This document shows positions 11,340 through 21,919 of a stretch of 64,000 nt of DNA, one piece after another; positions within the stretch are counted from its first letter, which is position 1; each line of letters starts with the position of its first letter. The DNA lies in contig MU385740.1 of the NCBI GenBank assembly GCA_022497155.1, positions 124,001-188,000 of the forward strand, read 5' to 3'. The position numbers were made by a program, and so were the translations under genes. The DNA comes from Whalleya microplaca (taxonomy: Eukaryota > Ascomycota > Sordariomycetes > Xylariales > Xylariaceae). The notes below the pieces were generated by a model, which was not told the DNA's origin, ran no database searches, and was given only the letters and a program-made list of their open reading frames with translations.

Positions 11340-13396
11340 TCATTGCGGAACCCTTTCCGAAACTGTCCGCCAAAACCCACAGCGATATCCACGACCACCT
11401 TCCCACGAGAAAGCGTCCGCAAGAGAAAAATTGTTCACAATACCTACACCAGACCGAACGAAGTAACTGAGTTCAGGAGTGACAGTCACCTTGGATACAT
11501 TTCCACCCGTAGTATTCAAGTTCATCTGCCACGGCGTCGACAGAGTGAACTCAGGCCAGTCGATGTTACCATACACGCCAACCGGGACCGAGGCATTCGA
11601 GTAGTTCGCCGTAGCATCTGCTAGTGAGATGACAGGGGTATTGTGCATGATAAAATTCCCCCACATCTTTCGCATCGCGCGCTGAAAGTCAGCGTTCGGT
11701 GCCGTTTGGCCAGTAGAGAAGTAGGCATTTAAGTCTGCACCATGAAATGATGGCGTGACCGAGTATTGGTACTTCCAAGCTTGTCGACCGTAAGTGCTAA
11801 ACGCTTCAGCAAGCCACTGCGCAGGGCAATCGAAAGTGGTCTCTGCCGCGATGTTAAATGTTGCTTGTTGTATGCCCGTGGCGAAACTCGACTGGCTTAG
11901 CGCAGTTGGCCCCGAGGAACCCAGCGTGTCAAATAGGATGCCATCATTGTCAGGTAGGGAATCGATCTGATATATGCTGTTGAGCAAGGCGATATCTCCC
12001 GAGTTGAATAACGGGAACGCTGTGGAGATAAAGCTATCATACTCCGCCCTTGTTCTCACTTCTGGATTAGTCAGAGGAGAACCGTCATTTGCATTGTTCT
12101 ATGTTCTGTCAGTAAGATGTTTATGGCCAATACAAGAGATACCTACTCCGACTAGAAGACGTTTGCCGCTCACATCCCCATGTAATGACTGAACTGCCGG
12201 CCTCTCCTGTATATATTCGCCATCAATCACAGGCAAGAAAGCCCAGCTGCCAAAATAGCCTTCAGTTGTAGAGACTGTGCCGCTTGCATTCTGCAGTACC
12301 TCGGTGTCGGCAGCTACCAAACATTCAAAGACCCCTGAATGGGCTTTTATGTTAGACGAGTTTTGGCCACAGCCAACCAACTCAGCGAACTTATTATAAT
12401 GGGAAGTTGGCAAGGGATCGCTGTATCTATATACCGATGGAATGTATGGGCTCGCAGCAATTACCTAGGTGAGAGGCGATGAGTCGACATACATATCTAA
12501 GAGTTCAAGAGGGCCCACTGACATTGTTGAAGAGATCTGACTCTTTGCCGCCGTAGCCTAATACGTGGTAAAACACAGCGCCTGCCCCTGACGATTCACC
12601 TCCGATCGTGACGCGAGATGGATCGCCACCGAATTTAGCGACGTGCTTCTGAACCCATTCGAGGGCGAATCGCTGATCTAAAAGACCGGCATTGAGCTGG
12701 CCGTTTGCCTTGATGTCAGCGGAGGAGAGAAATCCGAACGCGCCCAACCGATACTGTATTTCGACGGTGACGAACCCGTTATCATTGGCCGCCATCCATT
12801 CACTTGGATCATAAATGGCGCCATTGAGATTGTGGCCACCTCCATCTGAGGCTTGCAGTCAGCTTGGATAAGGCCAGTGAAGCTGGGTCAGACCGAAACA
12901 GAAAGAAGGCTTGCATACGAATCCACACTAAGACGGGTAAGCCGGAGGCGTTCTGGGCGGCGTACACGTTCAGGTACAGGCAGTCTTCATCGCCAGGACC
13001 AGAATTGAAACCGTAGACAGAGGGAACGCCAAATGCACCTGTCTGCGGGCAGATTGGGGGTTGATCTACTGCTGGAAGAACCTCCCAGTTGTCCTCAGGA
13101 GGTGCTTGGGGAGCTTGCCATCGCAGCTTTCCGATAGGAGCCGCCGCATAACGAATGCTACAAGAAACGGATGCATATCAGTATTGTTTGACAAGAAAAC
13201 ATCGCGTTGATTTCTTATTAGGATGAATGCCTCACCTTTTCCAAATATTGAGGCCGTACGTGTCATTGTAGGAACCTCGATAAGTTGCGTATCCAAGGTT
13301 GACGTCAGGAGTAGAGACAGAGCTAGAGCTGGCCAAGGCGTATGTTACGTGAGCTATTATGATAGCCAGCAACCAACCTCCGGCTCTGGGTTTCAT
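11340..13396 (-). CDS. Secreted type-B carboxylesterase/lipase
   Basis: Extracellular serine hydrolase of the carboxylesterase type-B family, which cleaves carboxylic esters or lipids. Exons on the minus strand: 13396-13236, 13157-12919, 12845-12523, 12464-12147 and 12098-11340, giving 599 aa. The product begins MKPRAGGWLLAIIIAHVTYALA, a good signal peptide ending near residue 22. Family motifs appear in order: YATYRG, YAAAPIGKLRWQAP, EDCLYLNVY, the oxyanion loop WIHGGGHNLNG, NGFVTVEIQYRLGAFGF, FGGDPSRVTIGGESSGAG with the catalytic Ser, and a late FHGADL with the catalytic His. Length is normal for the family. Exon 1 supplies the start and signal peptide. All four introns are GT-AG and phases agree. 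Convergent with HET protein 1. The natural substrate is unknown. Confidence 0.93.
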
Positions 13397-14802
13397 CGTT
13401 TACACGGCCGCAGGCAAGTACCATACGAGGTCACTTGATCTTTGGTAACTTGAACACAGCTTGTGTATATCTCAGCGATGTCGCATCAGATCCTCTAACC
13501 TTAGGATCTTAGTCCTCTTAGGAAAAAGAAAATCCAAATCAACAAAAGACTGTCTTTGGAGGGGCGCAGGAATGACAGGGATATTCAAATCCTACACATC
13601 TTATCAATCTCAGCTGCTCTAAATTGCATAGCATAAAAAGAGTACCCGAACATAAAAACTGGGAATTTTTCAAAGAATCCTGTCGGTAACAACTAAATTT
13701 AAAAAAGCATGAAATTTACTCTGCCAAATATAAATCACCATACCCTGCGCCATGCGTGGTTTATGGAACATATACATTCTGTCTGAGGGATCTAGTGCCG
13801 ACCTACGCTAGTGTTGGTTGTAAGTATGTAAGTAAGGTGCTTACAAACTAACTTGGTTAGCTGGGTGCTTTGTAGTGGAGTGCGATATATTACTAATTAG
13901 CTTTCTGGAGGTTTACAGAACAGCAACATTCAAGATTAGGGTTCTGTGTTAATTTCTGATCAAATCCATCTACCTAAAAGCTTGAGGACATCATTTATAA
14001 ATATGTCCGTCTTACGGACTGTAATCGGTACGTATATACGGAATTTCGCGCCTCGCTGTCATTGAACCCCTTGCATATTGTATGTATATCTTAAACGGAA
14101 TGGGCGATCTACAGATGTTGGCAGGGATTATTGAGTGGCTCATCTCTCGGTAGGATTTATCTAACCTTAACAACTGCCACTTTTAGTCGCCTACCTATTA
14201 ATCAATTAATATGCGATAGCCTGACGGCTACTGTGATGCGATACTACGCAGTTGATGCCTGAGTGGCTTTCGGCCTCTTCGGTGCATCTAGGTAACGTGA
14301 AGGACAGTCTAGCGCGACCGTAGCTAAGATAGGGCGTACCTTTACTGACCCATCCGTGAACTACAAGTTGAATTACTTGATCGCGAAGGAAGAACGAATA
14401 TGGGTACCATTCAGACTCTCCATCACGTAGAATACTACCTACCCTTCCTACGCGCCGTAGACTAGCTAAGGAGCCCAATAGACAAGCGCAGGACACCATA
14501 AAAGGCAACACCAGATTTTAGCTCTGGAAGATCATTCCCACGCTTACAGTGAGAGTGTGAAACATGCATTCCGGAGTCAGCCAGAGTCGTATTGTGTCGC
14601 AACGATCGCTATCTTGATTGTAAGCATGTATCAATCCCGCGACCCCCAAATATCTTTCGGCCAGCCTTACGAGTAGCTATCACTTGTTAGAGGAGGGGAC
14701 TGCCGATATCAATATGTACCATATATTCGCATGTCCCCACAACCTTAAACTTGTCGACTTTCTTTGTGCGAGTAAAGGAGCTTCAAAGGGGTTCCGAATA
14801 CG
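13397..14802. other. Divergent intergenic region, carboxylesterase and rhodopsin-domain gene
   Basis: 1.4 kb, mostly AT-rich, with no supportable ORF, RNA gene or clear repeat. It must hold both promoters. A weak open frame on the minus strand at 14206-14511 has no start context or homology. Confidence 0.5.
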
Positions 14803-16122
14803 ATGGCGACTCCGACTTATGCTCAGGAATATCTAGCAGAGTCTAGGGTACTCGAGTTGAATATCCTCTACTCTCTACCCATCCCTCTCGAGATTCTAAG
14901 TACAGCATTCAGACTCTGGCTCAAGGCTAAGCCTTCGTCGCAGGGCCATTTGGCATTTGATGACTATCTTATGGTTTGGGCTACGGTAAGTCAATATCGA
15001 GGCGAGAAAGACCCGTTCCCTGTTAGTTTACACAGAGGGCTCAGAATAGCTAACCTGTACTGTTTAGATATCAGCGGTCGCAGTATGTATCGCTGGCTTG
15101 GTCTATGGTGCGTGCGGCTCTTCTATGTAGATAGACTATGGTTTTAACTGTCTCTTGAAGGGCCACCAAAGGGACTCGGACGTCATATACAAGCAGTCCC
15201 AGAAGCAGATGTAGAAGGATTCTTAATGGTAAGACGCAATGTTATTGGAATGCCAATCGATTTTCTAACTAATAACAGGGCGACTATATCTTCAGCCATT
15301 TTTACGATGTTGCAATTGCTAGCACCAAACTCTCTGTCCTGGCGCTCTACTACCGCATCTTCGTGACGAGCAAGTTTCGAATCTTTGTCATCAGTACTGT
15401 TGTTGTTGTACTTGCATGGTTGGCATCGATGGAGATTGTTCTGGGTTTGGGGTGCCGTCCTATTCAAGGTTGGTGGAACGCTGAGGTAGCTGCTTCAGGG
15501 GCTTGTGTCAACAAGGTTGCATTCACATACTCCACCAACATCACGAACCTAATCACCGATGTGTGGATTTTCGTTATGCCGATACCCATCATACTGGGCC
15601 TGCAAGCTAGTATGGACAAGAGAATAGGTCTATGTTTCTTGTTCTCCGTTGGTCTGGGGACCTGTGCCATCAGCGCGGCTCGCCTGTCCGTTGTCGTTTC
15701 GGTAGGCTCCGACGATATAACCTGTAGGCCATTTAGTCCTCCTTACGTCTCTTATTGTTAACTAACTTTATATCAATCTAGGGGATGAAACGCCGTTGGG
15801 GATTCTGTCTGCTTGGGAGCCCTGCGGCGGGATTCTATGCGCAAATCTGCCGCTCATTTATAGAGCTATGCTTCGGGGACTCAGTCAAATTAGGTCGACG
15901 GTCAGAAGTTCACGATCTCGTAGCCACGATGTCAACGGCCAATTATACCCCCATAATTCTTTATACCATGACTGGACTGAACTGAACAACAACACCCCTT
16001 ATACCCCACCAGAAGTTTCGGTTACGAGAGGTTCTCCATGTTTTGCTGAAACAGATGTCTTTGCAGAGACTGGTATTAAGGTAAAACATGGGTTTCGTCA
16101 AGAAGTATATCGTCACGGGTAA
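14803..16122 (+). CDS. PTH11-like rhodopsin-domain integral membrane protein 1
   Basis: Seven-transmembrane protein of the fungal rhodopsin-domain (SAT4/PTH11-related) family; some members act as plasma-membrane sensors, but most are uncharacterised. Exons 14803-14985, 15068-15107, 15161-15228, 15279-15723 and 15782-16122 give 358 aa. Family landmarks: LAFDDYLMVWA at the end of TM2, LGRHIQAVPEAD, IASTKLSVLALYYRIF in the central helix, CRPIQGWWN and CVNKVAF in the extracellular loop, then ITNLITDVWIFVMPIPIILGLQ, and ITWDETPLGILSAWEPCGGILCANLPLIYRA before a polar C-tail. The C-terminal tail is short and lacks the CFEM domain of some relatives. Exon phases 0/1/0/1 agree throughout. A second family member sits at 49887-51287. 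Confidence 0.88.
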
Positions 16123-17056
16123 TAGGTCATGTAAAGTACTTAGTATATAGGAATTATTGCTATCATTATTATGTTGGAAAAGAAAATATTTAGAAATATA
16201 ACCCTATGAACTTTTCCTATAATAGATACTCTGAGTGAAAGCAAGAGATAATTTTTTGACCGGGCATTCTTATTCGAGCAGGTTGTAATAATGGCTATGA
16301 TATAGGGCTTGGAACATATCAATCTGACTAATAATTCTCTAGGGCTTCTGAGGGTGTTTATAGTTCTAAGTTTTAATTTAAGTCTGAAGGTCAGCGACAG
16401 GTTTTATATACCTGATGCCGCAGTACGTATTTCTGGTACGTATCTAATCTGTTGCCGACGTAACCGCCGTCTGGTAATCATACCTTTTGTTAGGTAGTCA
16501 TACATTCCAACAGTATCGAATAACATCCAACAGCACCTAATATATGTACTCGTACAGCATTCCTACATCTCGTATAGCTTCCAACAGGTCTTGGCTCCAA
16601 TAGCCGTGTGACAGTAATCATACCTTTTATTAGGCAGTTATAAGTTCCAACAGTAACGAATAATATTTAATAGCACCTAATGTATGTACTTATGCAGTAT
16701 TCCTGCATCTCGTATAGCTTCTAACAGGTCTTGGCTCCAATTCCCGTATGACACAGGTTGCTTATGTAGAAAGGAGGCCATTGAAATGTACTTTGAAATA
16801 TTGTAGCTGATAGAAAATCAACAATTACATCAATAATTACAATCAACATGTCATCTAATAAGTCCTAAACCAGTTTCTCCTGTATTTTGGCTACTGCATA
16901 ATGAAGCGATAAGCTTCCATTCCTCTTGCCTCAGAATCATACTTCGAAATGCTCCCCCAGTGAATCACCTTTTGCCAAGATTGTTATTTCTCGCACATCA
17001 CGAGATTATTGCCAATCTCAGCTATGGAACTGTATGTGCTTTCCCAGAGCCGTGAT
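16123..17056. other. AT-rich intergenic region holding a tandem repeat
   Basis: 930 bases between the rhodopsin-domain gene and the small secreted protein gene (convergent). The only structure I see is the two-copy tandem repeat at 16466-16745, listed separately. Confidence 0.6.
16466..16745 (+). repeat. Two-copy 140-bp tandem repeat with RIP-like differences
   Basis: Copies begin at about 16466 and 16606 (period 140). Shared blocks include TAATCATACCTTTT, TTCCAACAGTA.CGAATAA, CATCTCGTATAGCTTC, and AACAGGTCTTGGCTCCAAT. Differences are nearly all transitions, for example CATCCAACAGC in copy 1 against TATTTAATAGC in copy 2. That is the pattern expected of repeat-induced point mutation. No coding potential. 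Confidence 0.75.
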
Positions 17057-17537
17057 TTAGCAGTCGAAAGAGCAGTTGATGTCCCTCTTATCTCCAACGT
17101 AGTCTTTCTGCTCGCACTGCTTGCTGTCACTCGCCCACTTCTGCTCCAGATACTGGTATTGGAGGGGTGCGACGTCGTCCTTGTCCTTCTTGGTGATCAG
17201 GAGATAATCGTGGAATCCCCTGACAACCACTGGATAGTCTCCGCCCTTAAACTGAAGACGGTAGGAGCCGACAAAATTTCCAGTGGCATTGTAAGCTTTG
17301 CCAGTGAAATAGGCTGGCTCGCTCTTGGCGTCCTTGAACTGGGTCAAGTTAATCTTGCATTTGCCGCCATCAGCTCGAACACTGAGATCTGCGTCCTGGA
17401 TCTGCTCAGGGGCACGCTGATATGTTATTAGTAGGTCTTGTTGAGATAACAAGAACTGGATATATTGAACTCACCTTAATAGCCGTAGCCGAGACAGTGA
17501 GAGCAAGAGCTAAGGTGGACAGGCTGGAGAACAACAT
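17057..17537 (-). CDS. Small secreted protein with four cysteines (effector-like)
   Basis: Exons on the minus strand 17537-17475 and 17416-17057 encode 140 aa. Exon 1 encodes a 21-residue signal-peptide-like segment (MLFSSLSTLALALTVSATAIK), and the intron (GTGAGT...CAG) falls right at its end. The mature part is about 119 residues, charged and Lys/Asp rich. It has four cysteines (GGKCKI, KQCEQK, INCSF and the final residue), enough for two disulphides. There is one N-glycosylation sequon near INLT and another at YNAT. I recognise no named family. Size, secretion signal and cysteine content are typical of fungal small secreted proteins, some of which act in host or microbe interactions; that role is inference. 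It lies beside decayed repeat DNA, a common setting for such genes. Confidence 0.8.
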
Positions 17538-20535
17538 TTTGTCTGTATTTGTAGATGTTTTCGTCGAGATGTCTGTGTAGTTGAAGAAGAAGGATTACTC
17601 TATGTCGGCTTGCTGGCTAGTTGGATGTGATGAGAAGTGAATGCTCTCATCTCGGGGATGACTGCATGCTTTATACTTGGACATTGAGCTTCGATGGCAT
17701 CTTAGCTTATGAATGCGTTCAGCCTCTAGGAGTAATATGAGTGATTATCACTTCGTGTTACTTTCCCCAGTCTGGGGCAGCTGAAGTTGTAACTATTTCT
17801 GTCTGTGAAGACGGGAGTTCCCATGAAACAAACAGTGATTTATTCTGCTGCCTGCTGTAAAAGTGCCCAAGCTCCTTGGATGCCAATCGGGATAAATACA
17901 TACACACAGCCACATCTTACTGGACCAGGTAATGTATTCTAAGTTCACATCTTGATCGGAAAATCCCGATTGGATCCATAATCCCAGTATATGCATTTAT
18001 CCGATTTTACTTTCAAATTCTATAGACAGGTTGCTTTTGCGAACTTCGCGATAATTACCGGTAGTAGGCAAAAACTAATTGTACACTATGTATTGGTTAA
18101 ATTGACTTCTAGGCAGCAGCCATGTAGTAGGATCATGAAGTTGCAAGCAACTGAAAATATCTCATCAGATTAGACAGGAAATTGTTCAAGTGGCCATAGC
18201 GTGTCGACTGAGCAGTTCTGGGTGTGATTGAATGATGGCGGGCAGGTAATTAAAAAACTTCACATGAACAATCACAGGCTAATTGTGACTAAAATCTCTG
18301 AGAAGTTTATGCAGAATATACTTAATTATTATTTAGCTAGTATGACATACCACGTCGTTTCAATGACTTCAAAGTCTATCAATGTGACACATACCATGCG
18401 TCTATGTGGTAAAACCTCGCCCAAGGTCTCTGGACCTAATAGCTCATAAGGGAATAAGAAGTAGCCTATGTAATAAAGACTTTAATCGTGAGGAGATAAC
18501 GAATACATATTCACCAATATGTATCCCATTAATTTACTGCTGGTGATATTGTACCACAATCAGAGATACGAATAGATATATCAGCTGGAAGAAGTCTCTC
18601 TTCGCGTCACAGAAGTTTATCAGCATTTGAACTATAAGTCAGAGATGACCACCAAGAAACATCGTTAGCACACTATCAATAGGTAACTAAAATTTCGCCC
18701 CACTAGGATCGTATATGTATCATTATTGTATACCGTTGCAGACACTACCGAGGTAGCCTTGGAGTCTAAGGTCATATAGACAAAGGCAACGACACAGATT
18801 TTAAAAATCATATCTGATAGGAGGGCTCGCGTAACTATTCACCAACTAGCGACTTGTGAAATTGAACCTCCACAACATGAAAGAAGTAGTCATTGATATA
18901 GGCGAAAACGTTAAAGTCCTCATCGGCGCTAAAGTCAAAAGAAGACTAACAATGGTTGAAAGCCAGGCAAACCATCTTCACATGAAGACACGAAGGAATC
19001 CGTGAAACAGTCTAGGATTGAATCGGAGAATGAACCAGAGAATTAGAGAGTTAGAATTGAGCTAGGTACTAGATTGGACGCATCAAAGGAGGAAGTAGGC
19101 ACTGTCTAAACAATAGAAGATTGGGATGTGGTCCTAGATGCCGTAGAAAACGAGAATATTAATTATTTGGAGACCACTTCTTGGTGAATGCTTGAGTGAT
19201 GTTATTGTCCCGTTTATAAATCGACGAGAAGTATTTAATCGAATGCGAAAAGCAGTTACTTAGATATTGGACATGCACTAGCTTAGACAGAGCTAATGAT
19301 GGTGTGAGCGCTATCATAGACAAGCTGAACAAGGAGCTTGAAGCGATGGGAGCGGAAGCTTAGACTCATCTTGGAACGCCAGCCAACAGTTTCACACCTG
19401 CATAAGATGTGGGAAGATGGATAGGTATTATTCCCATATTACTGTAGTCAGCACCTGATTTATACTGATAGACTTCATCACCTCTTTATTTCAGAAGGAC
19501 GTAATGGGTATCAGCTCGCCCTAGGGTTTACTGGTAATGTCAGGCATAATCTCGTTTCTTAATGTAAATCTTCAATTCTGGATGCTTAGTCAAAATCTTG
19601 CAGACGTGACATATTCATCTATGACCTGTCATAGTCTTTAGACTGGAAGTCGATTGGTTGTGCAGCTAAGCTCATCGGCGACTCGTGATCCTTGCACGTG
19701 ATCATTTCATGGAGTCTCAACAGGCCGTTGAAGTTAGATTCATAGGGAGTAACCACCATAGAATCCGTACAGCAGCGAATCATAATTCAAGAAAGTTAAG
19801 TATAAAAATTACTCTGTTTTTCAAAGCATCGAGGTTCGCAGTTTGGTGACCAACAGTTGGCCGTCCATTTTTGGCTTCTAAGTCTGAGATGGCTACACTT
19901 ATTTTGGCATAGTTGCTTTTGGTATGATACTCTGATCAAAATCAGAATGACGATGACTTCAACACTGGAAAACAGCATGACCGCTTCACTTTCGTTTGAT
20001 TTGCTACGAAGAGATATACTTGTCCTGCATATGGTGAGATCCCTTATGCCGGCGGCAGCATTCTGATCAAATGAATGGGTTTGTTGTACAGATGCATTAC
20101 ACATGCACAGACTTAGATTCAAGTAAAGTTGTCGGTCGTCTCCTAAACATGAGTCTTAGATGTATGCGTTTTGACTAGCTTGAATTGGGTTCTATTCTTG
20201 ATATCGGCTGCATTTGTTGATTCTTGGCGCATGAGACTATTCCCTATTTCTAGTACCAATGCGATTCTTTCCTGCATATGTGGATCAAACCGGCCAACAT
20301 TCCGTTTCCCGGGCCTGACGGCCTTGATGATTGGCAACGTAGTATTCTAATCTTGTTAACCACATGGTATGACAAAGCAAGGAATTCTGGGAGGGGTTTC
20401 GGACGTCACACGTGTAATGACTACATATATCAGAGAAATTCATAGGTCAGATCTTTGTCCAGCTTCTAGACCATTACACAACATTCTCTCAACGCCATCT
20501 CGAAATATTTCTAAGCCAGTACAGCAGTAACCATC
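17538..20535. other. 3-kb gene-poor AT-rich region
   Basis: No intact gene. Short open frames are interrupted and lack homology. Around 19080-19370 there is weak protein-like composition (a fragment reading IIDKLNKELEAMGAEA) broken by stops, possibly a dead gene. The final 130 bases, with an ACACGTGT palindrome, are the promoter of the RidA-like gene. Confidence 0.5.
20408..20415. promoter_or_regulatory. ACACGTGT palindrome upstream of the RidA-like gene
   Basis: Perfect 8-bp palindrome with a CACGTG E-box core, 121 bases before the RidA-like start. The same octamer occurs twice in the divergent promoter of the cupin and SDR1 genes (35403 and 36009). Binding by a bHLH or bZIP regulator is inference. 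Confidence 0.4.
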
Positions 20536-20988
20536 ATGGGGAACTCAGAATCTCAAGTTTCGAAAACGGTCGTATCGACTATCAACCCACCCGGCATACC
20601 CTCACCAGTGTCAATTTACTCTCAAGTGACCTCGGTGCCCTTATCCCCTTCGACCAAGCTCATCACCATTGCCGGTCAGGTTCCCGTCGCCGAAGATGGG
20701 ACCGTACCTGGCACGCTCGCAGAGCAGATTGACCTCTGCCTATCAAGAGTCGGTATATGCCTTTCAGCAGTTGGAGGAAAGATACCGGATTTGATTCGCC
20801 TGGTGTATTATGTCACCCAGAATGCGCACGATCCGGAAACCACACCCCGGGTATTCATGGACAGGCTGAGTCCATGGCTTGGTGGCCACGGACCAGCGAG
20901 CTGTTACATAGTGGTCGCCGGACTCAGCCATCCAGAGTATATGGTGGAATTTGAAGCATCGGCAGTAGTTGCATCAAAGAACAAATAA
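20536..20988 (+). CDS. RidA/YjgF/YER057c/UK114 superfamily protein
   Basis: Intronless, 150 aa. RidA proteins form trimers and classically deaminate reactive enamine/imine intermediates; many fungal paralogues have unknown or pathway-specific roles. Visible family features: VSIYSQVTSVP, LITIAGQVPVAEDGTVPGTLAEQIDLCLSRV, the IPDLIRLVYYVT segment, and the C-terminal PASCYIVVAGLSHPEYMVEFEASAVV. The arginine that binds the substrate carboxylate in true RidA (normally in a PARxxxxV context) is not present here: the sequence reads PASCYIVV. It therefore belongs to a divergent subgroup and should not be called a 2-iminobutanoate deaminase. The start is the first ATG after a normal promoter, and the next upstream frame is closed. 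It lies 4 kb from the PKS with a HET gene between; cluster membership is possible but unproven. Confidence 0.85.
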   Translation: MGNSESQVSKTVVSTINPPGIPSPVSIYSQVTSVPLSPSTKLITIAGQVPVAEDGTVPGTLAEQIDLCLSRVGICLSAVGGKIPDLIRLVYYVTQNAHDPETTPRVFMDRLSPWLGGHGPASCYIVVAGLSHPEYMVEFEASAVVASKNK

Positions 20989-21731
20989 TGGGGAGACGAA
21001 ATTGCGGGGTTGAAATCCCTGTAAAAAGATCATTTATGCGGCGTTTGGTTCTATTGTATCTGGCGGTGTAAGAAGGCGCTAACTAAGATGCGCTGGCTTT
21101 GCAGCAATAGTCTAACTTCGAAGGACCGTGGGAATCAAGGAGTCTCGATCTCGCAGATCGCACCTGGTTGATTAGACGGATAGATACCCGGCTAGGAAAT
21201 TGCATTGGTTAAGTTTTTAAAACAATAAACTCTTGTTACTTTCAAATGATAATCTTGATATCCACTTGATCGACATGCTAGGAAGTCAAAATGAATGTTC
21301 GTTATAAAGGCCGCCGGAAAGGGAACTCGAATCTTTTCGCAACATAGCTGTGCTGAGATTCGCTCTACTTCTACGATGTTGTGTTAGGTCATGTATGGTC
21401 AATATCAGTACTCATGTGTAATAGTAGATCAGGGATTGCCTCTTCAGTATTTCAAAGTGAGTTTGAATTATCCGAAAGGACTTTACCCTCACTTCGAACC
21501 TGTGGTTAAAGGCCAACTAGGAATTGAGATCATCTAAAACTGTATGTTAAAGCAATATATCAGTTGACTGATTTTAGCATCATCCAACTATGGACATTAT
21601 TCATGCTCTTTGTGCAAATTTAACCTCTTGCTTACCTCTTACTAAGAGTCTTACGTATATTATTTAAGTCCTTGAGCTTGTAATGTTGGTGTCTTTAAGA
21701 TAAGGCGGTGCTAGAGACAATACATAAATGC

Positions 21732-21777
<46 letters not shown>

Positions 21778-21919
21778 GTCAATCAAACCACTAAGACTGT
21801 CGCATCGATCAAGGCTAAAAGGAGAAAGACAGCTCACGGACGTATCGCCAATATATGGTGCAGATATTCCTAGCTTAAAGATTGCGTTCAAATACATAAT
21901 GTTGAATGAGAATCGAGTT
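20989..21919. other. Convergent intergenic region
   Basis: 930 AT-rich bases between the RidA-like gene (+) and HET protein 2 (-). The only feature seen is the TA/TG microsatellite at 21733-21774. Confidence 0.6.
21733..21774 (+). repeat. (TA)n(TG)n microsatellite
   Basis: About five TA units followed by roughly fifteen uninterrupted TG units. Likely length-polymorphic; downstream of the HET protein 2 stop codon. Confidence 0.95.

Noticed and set aside
19080..19370. Remnant of a coiled-coil protein gene
   Set aside because: A short protein-like stretch (IIDKLNKELEAMGAEA) is visible, but stops occur in every frame and no family can be named, so it is not listed as a pseudogene.
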